The translations under genes and the position numbers were made by a program. Below the pieces are notes generated by a model, which had not been told where the DNA came from, did no database searches, and saw only the letters and a list, made by a program, of their open reading frames with translations. From positions 1-6,096 of the forward strand of contig CAMYLW010000310.1 of NCBI GenBank assembly GCA_947259475.1: a stretch of 6,096 nucleotides of DNA, in the 5' to 3' direction. The stretch comes from Thermodesulfobacteriota bacterium. Its GTDB lineage: Bacteria; Desulfobacterota; Syntrophobacteria; BM002. Shown here one piece after another: positions 4,500 to 6,096 of the stretch (the stretch's first letter is position 1; every line of letters starts with the position of its first letter).

Positions 4500-5024
4500 A
4501 TGAAAATGAGAACATATTTTGCTCTCGTCTTAACTTTTCTCGTGTACAGCTGCTCTGGTTTGCAGGTGCAAGATTACGATAAGGTATTCGAAGAGAAAGG
4601 ACAACCTCCGGTGCTTATTGACCATTATGCTGCTGCAGTTATCCGTCCGGGAACCACTTGGAAAATCTACCTAGAGGCCAAAGACAAGGATGGAGATATG
4701 GCTTATATCGCCACCATGTTATACCAGGCAGGCTTTGGCTATTATGCCACCGACTATACAAGGCTTACAGGGAAAGAAAGAAAAGAATTTGCGGGCTACG
4801 TTGCCCTGAGAACCCCTCCTAAAGCGAGCCTTAGCCAAGACAAATTCACAATGGAAGTTCTGGTGCGTGACCGTCAGAGAAACAGCAGTGAAATCATTAA
4901 ACTTCCACTGACCTTTAGCCAGGTGGAAAGGGAGAACATCCCTGATAAGTGGCAGGCCGTCACCAAAAATCGCCTGGGTGTGGTGGTGACTGATATTCAA
5001 AGTATGCAGCAAATCACAGAGTAA
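4500..5024 (+). CDS. Putative lipoprotein of unknown family
   Basis: From the ATG at 4500 the product is 174 residues and opens with a lipoprotein signal: MKMR, a hydrophobic core (5-16) and LVYSC with the lipid-accepting Cys18; Ser at +2 suggests the outer membrane. This start is preferred to the upstream ATG at 4416, because the extra 28 residues would bury the signal peptide and come from repeat-derived DNA. ATG at 4506 is a near alternative. The mature protein has an acidic-basic linker, then segments such as PGTTWKIYLEAKDKDGDMAYIA, EFAGYVALRTPP, KFTMEVLVRDRQRN and IIKLPLTF. These read like strands of an Ig/cadherin-like beta-sandwich (the KDKDGD turn may bind calcium). No named family is recognised. 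It is followed 352 bp later by a TPR gene in the same direction, with no clear terminator between. Confidence 0.78.
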   Translation: MKMRTYFALVLTFLVYSCSGLQVQDYDKVFEEKGQPPVLIDHYAAAVIRPGTTWKIYLEAKDKDGDMAYIATMLYQAGFGYYATDYTRLTGKERKEFAGYVALRTPPKASLSQDKFTMEVLVRDRQRNSSEIIKLPLTFSQVERENIPDKWQAVTKNRLGVVVTDIQSMQQITE

Positions 5025-5376
5025 TTCTGGTTATAGGTGACAGGCCTCCCACCAGTCACTCAGATGAAACACCACAAAGGCAAAAGGGGGAGGCTGAGAA
5101 ACAACGGGCACCTGAGCCTCCTGTCTTTAAGCATCTCAGCTTGGCTAGAGCCAGCATGAAGATTTGGTGCATCTTCAAAAGCGACACTGCCATAAAATGG
5201 CGCGAACTGCTCGTTGTGGACCAGGTTTCCCCTTTGGCCTGTGTCACTCATAACATTTTTGGGGAAACTCCTGGGTTCTAGGTGAGTATTGCTTTTATCA
5301 GGCAAAGTAACTATAGTAGCGGCGACCCAACCCACAGAACAACAGATCCCAACAACCACTCCACAGGAAGCAGACC
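5025..5376. other. Hairpin-dense non-coding stretch before the TPR gene
   Basis: No gene is supported on either strand. Several inverted repeats are visible: GTGAC/GTCAC (5037-5041/5055-5059), GGAGGCT/AGCCTCC (5089-5095/5115-5121), TGAAGAT/ATCTTCA (5157-5163/5171-5177), GCCAT/ATGGC (5189-5193/5197-5201), and a 12-bp stem CCAGGTTTCCCC (5221-5232) with GGGGAAAC-TC-CTGG (5261-5274, two-base bulge). GACAC/GTGTC (5183-5187/5241-5245) could pair only as an alternative to the 12-bp stem. GCCTCCC at 5044-5050 can also pair with GGGAGGC at 5088-5094, which excludes the 5089-5121 stem. It may be a structured mRNA leader or an independent RNA; on the minus strand the GGAGGCT stem is followed by CCCTTTT, terminator-like. 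Confidence 0.4.
5365..5369 (+). promoter_or_regulatory. Ribosome binding site of the TPR gene
   Basis: AGGAA (within CAGGAAG) lies seven bases before the ATG at 5377 and supports this start. Confidence 0.65.
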
Positions 5377-6096
5377 ATGGACGAGCTTGAAGTGTACCAG
5401 CAGATGATGAGCAAGGATCCCTCCTCGCAGGTTTTTGTTTATCTTGCCGAATCACTTTGGGAGCGAGAGATGTATGAGGAGGCCATCGAAACCTGTACTA
5501 AAGGGCTTCGCCTCCGCCCGCATGATCTTCGAGCCAGGGTAATTCTCGGACTGTCCTACCTTCGTACTGGGGCGCTGGACAGTGCTGAAACTGAGCTCCT
5601 GAAGGCAAAAGAGATGCTGGAGATTAACACGGTAATTTACCGAAATCTGGCTGAACTGTATGACAAGAAGGGTGATTCTGAGCAAGCTTTCCATTACCAG
5701 AAGCTTTTCGAGGCAATTCATCCTTCTGCGGTAGCCGAGGTGGAAACTGAAGTGGACGAAGCCGGGTCTGAATCGGTGGCTAGAGAGGCTCTACCGGAAG
5801 ATGCAGAGATGATGGACACTGTTACCCTGGCTGAACTCTACGAACAGCAAGGTCATGTGGACAAGGCCATAGAGGTGTATCGCAAGATTCTCGCAATATC
5901 ACCTGAAACTGAGGAGATTGAGGCGAGGCTTGCGGAATTGGAGAAGCGAATCGCTAAACCCCAGGAGGACCGCACTTTTCTTTCGGTGCTTGAGGTCTGG
6001 CAGAGCACGCTGCGGGAGAAGGCCGCCCCAGAATCCATGCCACCACCGTCAACGCCGCCGAGCCTTGACCCCGAGAAGCTTTCCGCCTTTATGAAA
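5377..6096 (+). CDS. Tetratricopeptide-repeat protein (N-terminal 240 residues; runs off the window)
   Basis: An open frame of 240 codons continues to the last base, so the gene is partial at its 3' end. There is no signal peptide or membrane segment, so it is probably cytoplasmic. TPR-like helical pairs are visible at about 18-50 (VFVYLAESLWEREMYEEAIE, ending in the typical LRP turn), 52-85 (ILGLSYLRTGALDSAETELL) and 86-118 (NLAELYDKKGDSEQAFHY). After an acidic linker (119-147, rich in Glu/Asp) there is a fourth, very canonical repeat at about 148-177 (TLAELYEQQGHVDKAIEVYR), then a charged helix (178-195) and a proline-rich stretch (217-232, MPPPSTPPS). TPRs bind protein partners; the partner cannot be told. 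The long structured leader and the preceding lipoprotein gene are its only context. Confidence 0.87.
   Translation, partial: MDELEVYQQMMSKDPSSQVFVYLAESLWEREMYEEAIETCTKGLRLRPHDLRARVILGLSYLRTGALDSAETELLKAKEMLEINTVIYRNLAELYDKKGDSEQAFHYQKLFEAIHPSAVAEVETEVDEAGSESVAREALPEDAEMMDTVTLAELYEQQGHVDKAIEVYRKILAISPETEEIEARLAELEKRIAKPQEDRTFLSVLEVWQSTLREKAAPESMPPPSTPPSLDPEKLSAFMK

Noticed and set aside
5075..5310. 6S RNA or tmRNA on the minus strand
   Set aside because: The stretch has suitable length and a terminator-like end, but I could not find the 6S open-complex-like bubble layout or tmRNA tag and tRNA-like ends by eye.
5056..5721. Minus-strand frames across the hairpin-rich gap and the TPR gene start
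   Set aside because: They cross the start of a good TPR coding sequence and show no family features.

Overview
The window looks like a chromosomal segment of an anaerobic deltaproteobacterium (Desulfobacterota-like). This rests on gene content and style and has not been tested by any search: a methylmalonyl-CoA epimerase beside an acyl-CoA carboxylase/decarboxylase carboxyltransferase (the propionate/methylmalonyl-CoA route), an FtsB-type division protein, small lipoproteins, a TPR protein, a near-consensus sigma-54 promoter, and intergenic repeats of a style common in such genomes. No rRNA, tRNA, CRISPR array, transposase or phage gene is visible.

Left part (1-2650): after a repeat-rich leader, methylmalonyl-CoA epimerase (238-645, +) converges on a carboxyltransferase gene (957-2510, -). 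The gap holds an A+T-rich nest of inverted repeats (about 690-845) and a strong bidirectional terminator (901-938). The carboxyltransferase gene has its own sigma-70 promoter (perfect TTGACA) flanked by a direct repeat. The two enzymes would act in sequence: propionyl-CoA to/from (S)-methylmalonyl-CoA, then epimerisation to the (R) form used by the B12-dependent mutase, which is not in this window.

Middle (2656-3862): a small lipoprotein gene (-) diverges from ftsB-like (+). The 463-bp gap carries several inverted repeats, including a cloverleaf-shaped REP-like block at 3391-3546 that ends 4 bases before the ftsB start codon.

3863-4292 is the most interesting stretch. It has no credible protein gene but appears to encode two tandem, related small RNAs. 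Each begins just before GGTAGGG, closes a hairpin with CCCTACC, contains CTCCTT (complementary to a Shine-Dalgarno), and ends in a G+C-rich intrinsic terminator with seven Ts. The first has a sigma-70-like -10 box. The second has an excellent sigma-54 -24/-12 promoter placing +1 at about 4200, with a perfect match to the IHF consensus about 60 bp upstream.

Right part (4300-6096): a repeat fragment, an unrecognised lipoprotein gene (4500-5024), a 352-bp non-coding stretch rich in hairpins, and the first 240 codons of a TPR protein running off the window end. ftsB, the lipoprotein and the TPR gene all point right and may belong to a cell-envelope neighbourhood, but the sRNA terminators separate ftsB from the rest.
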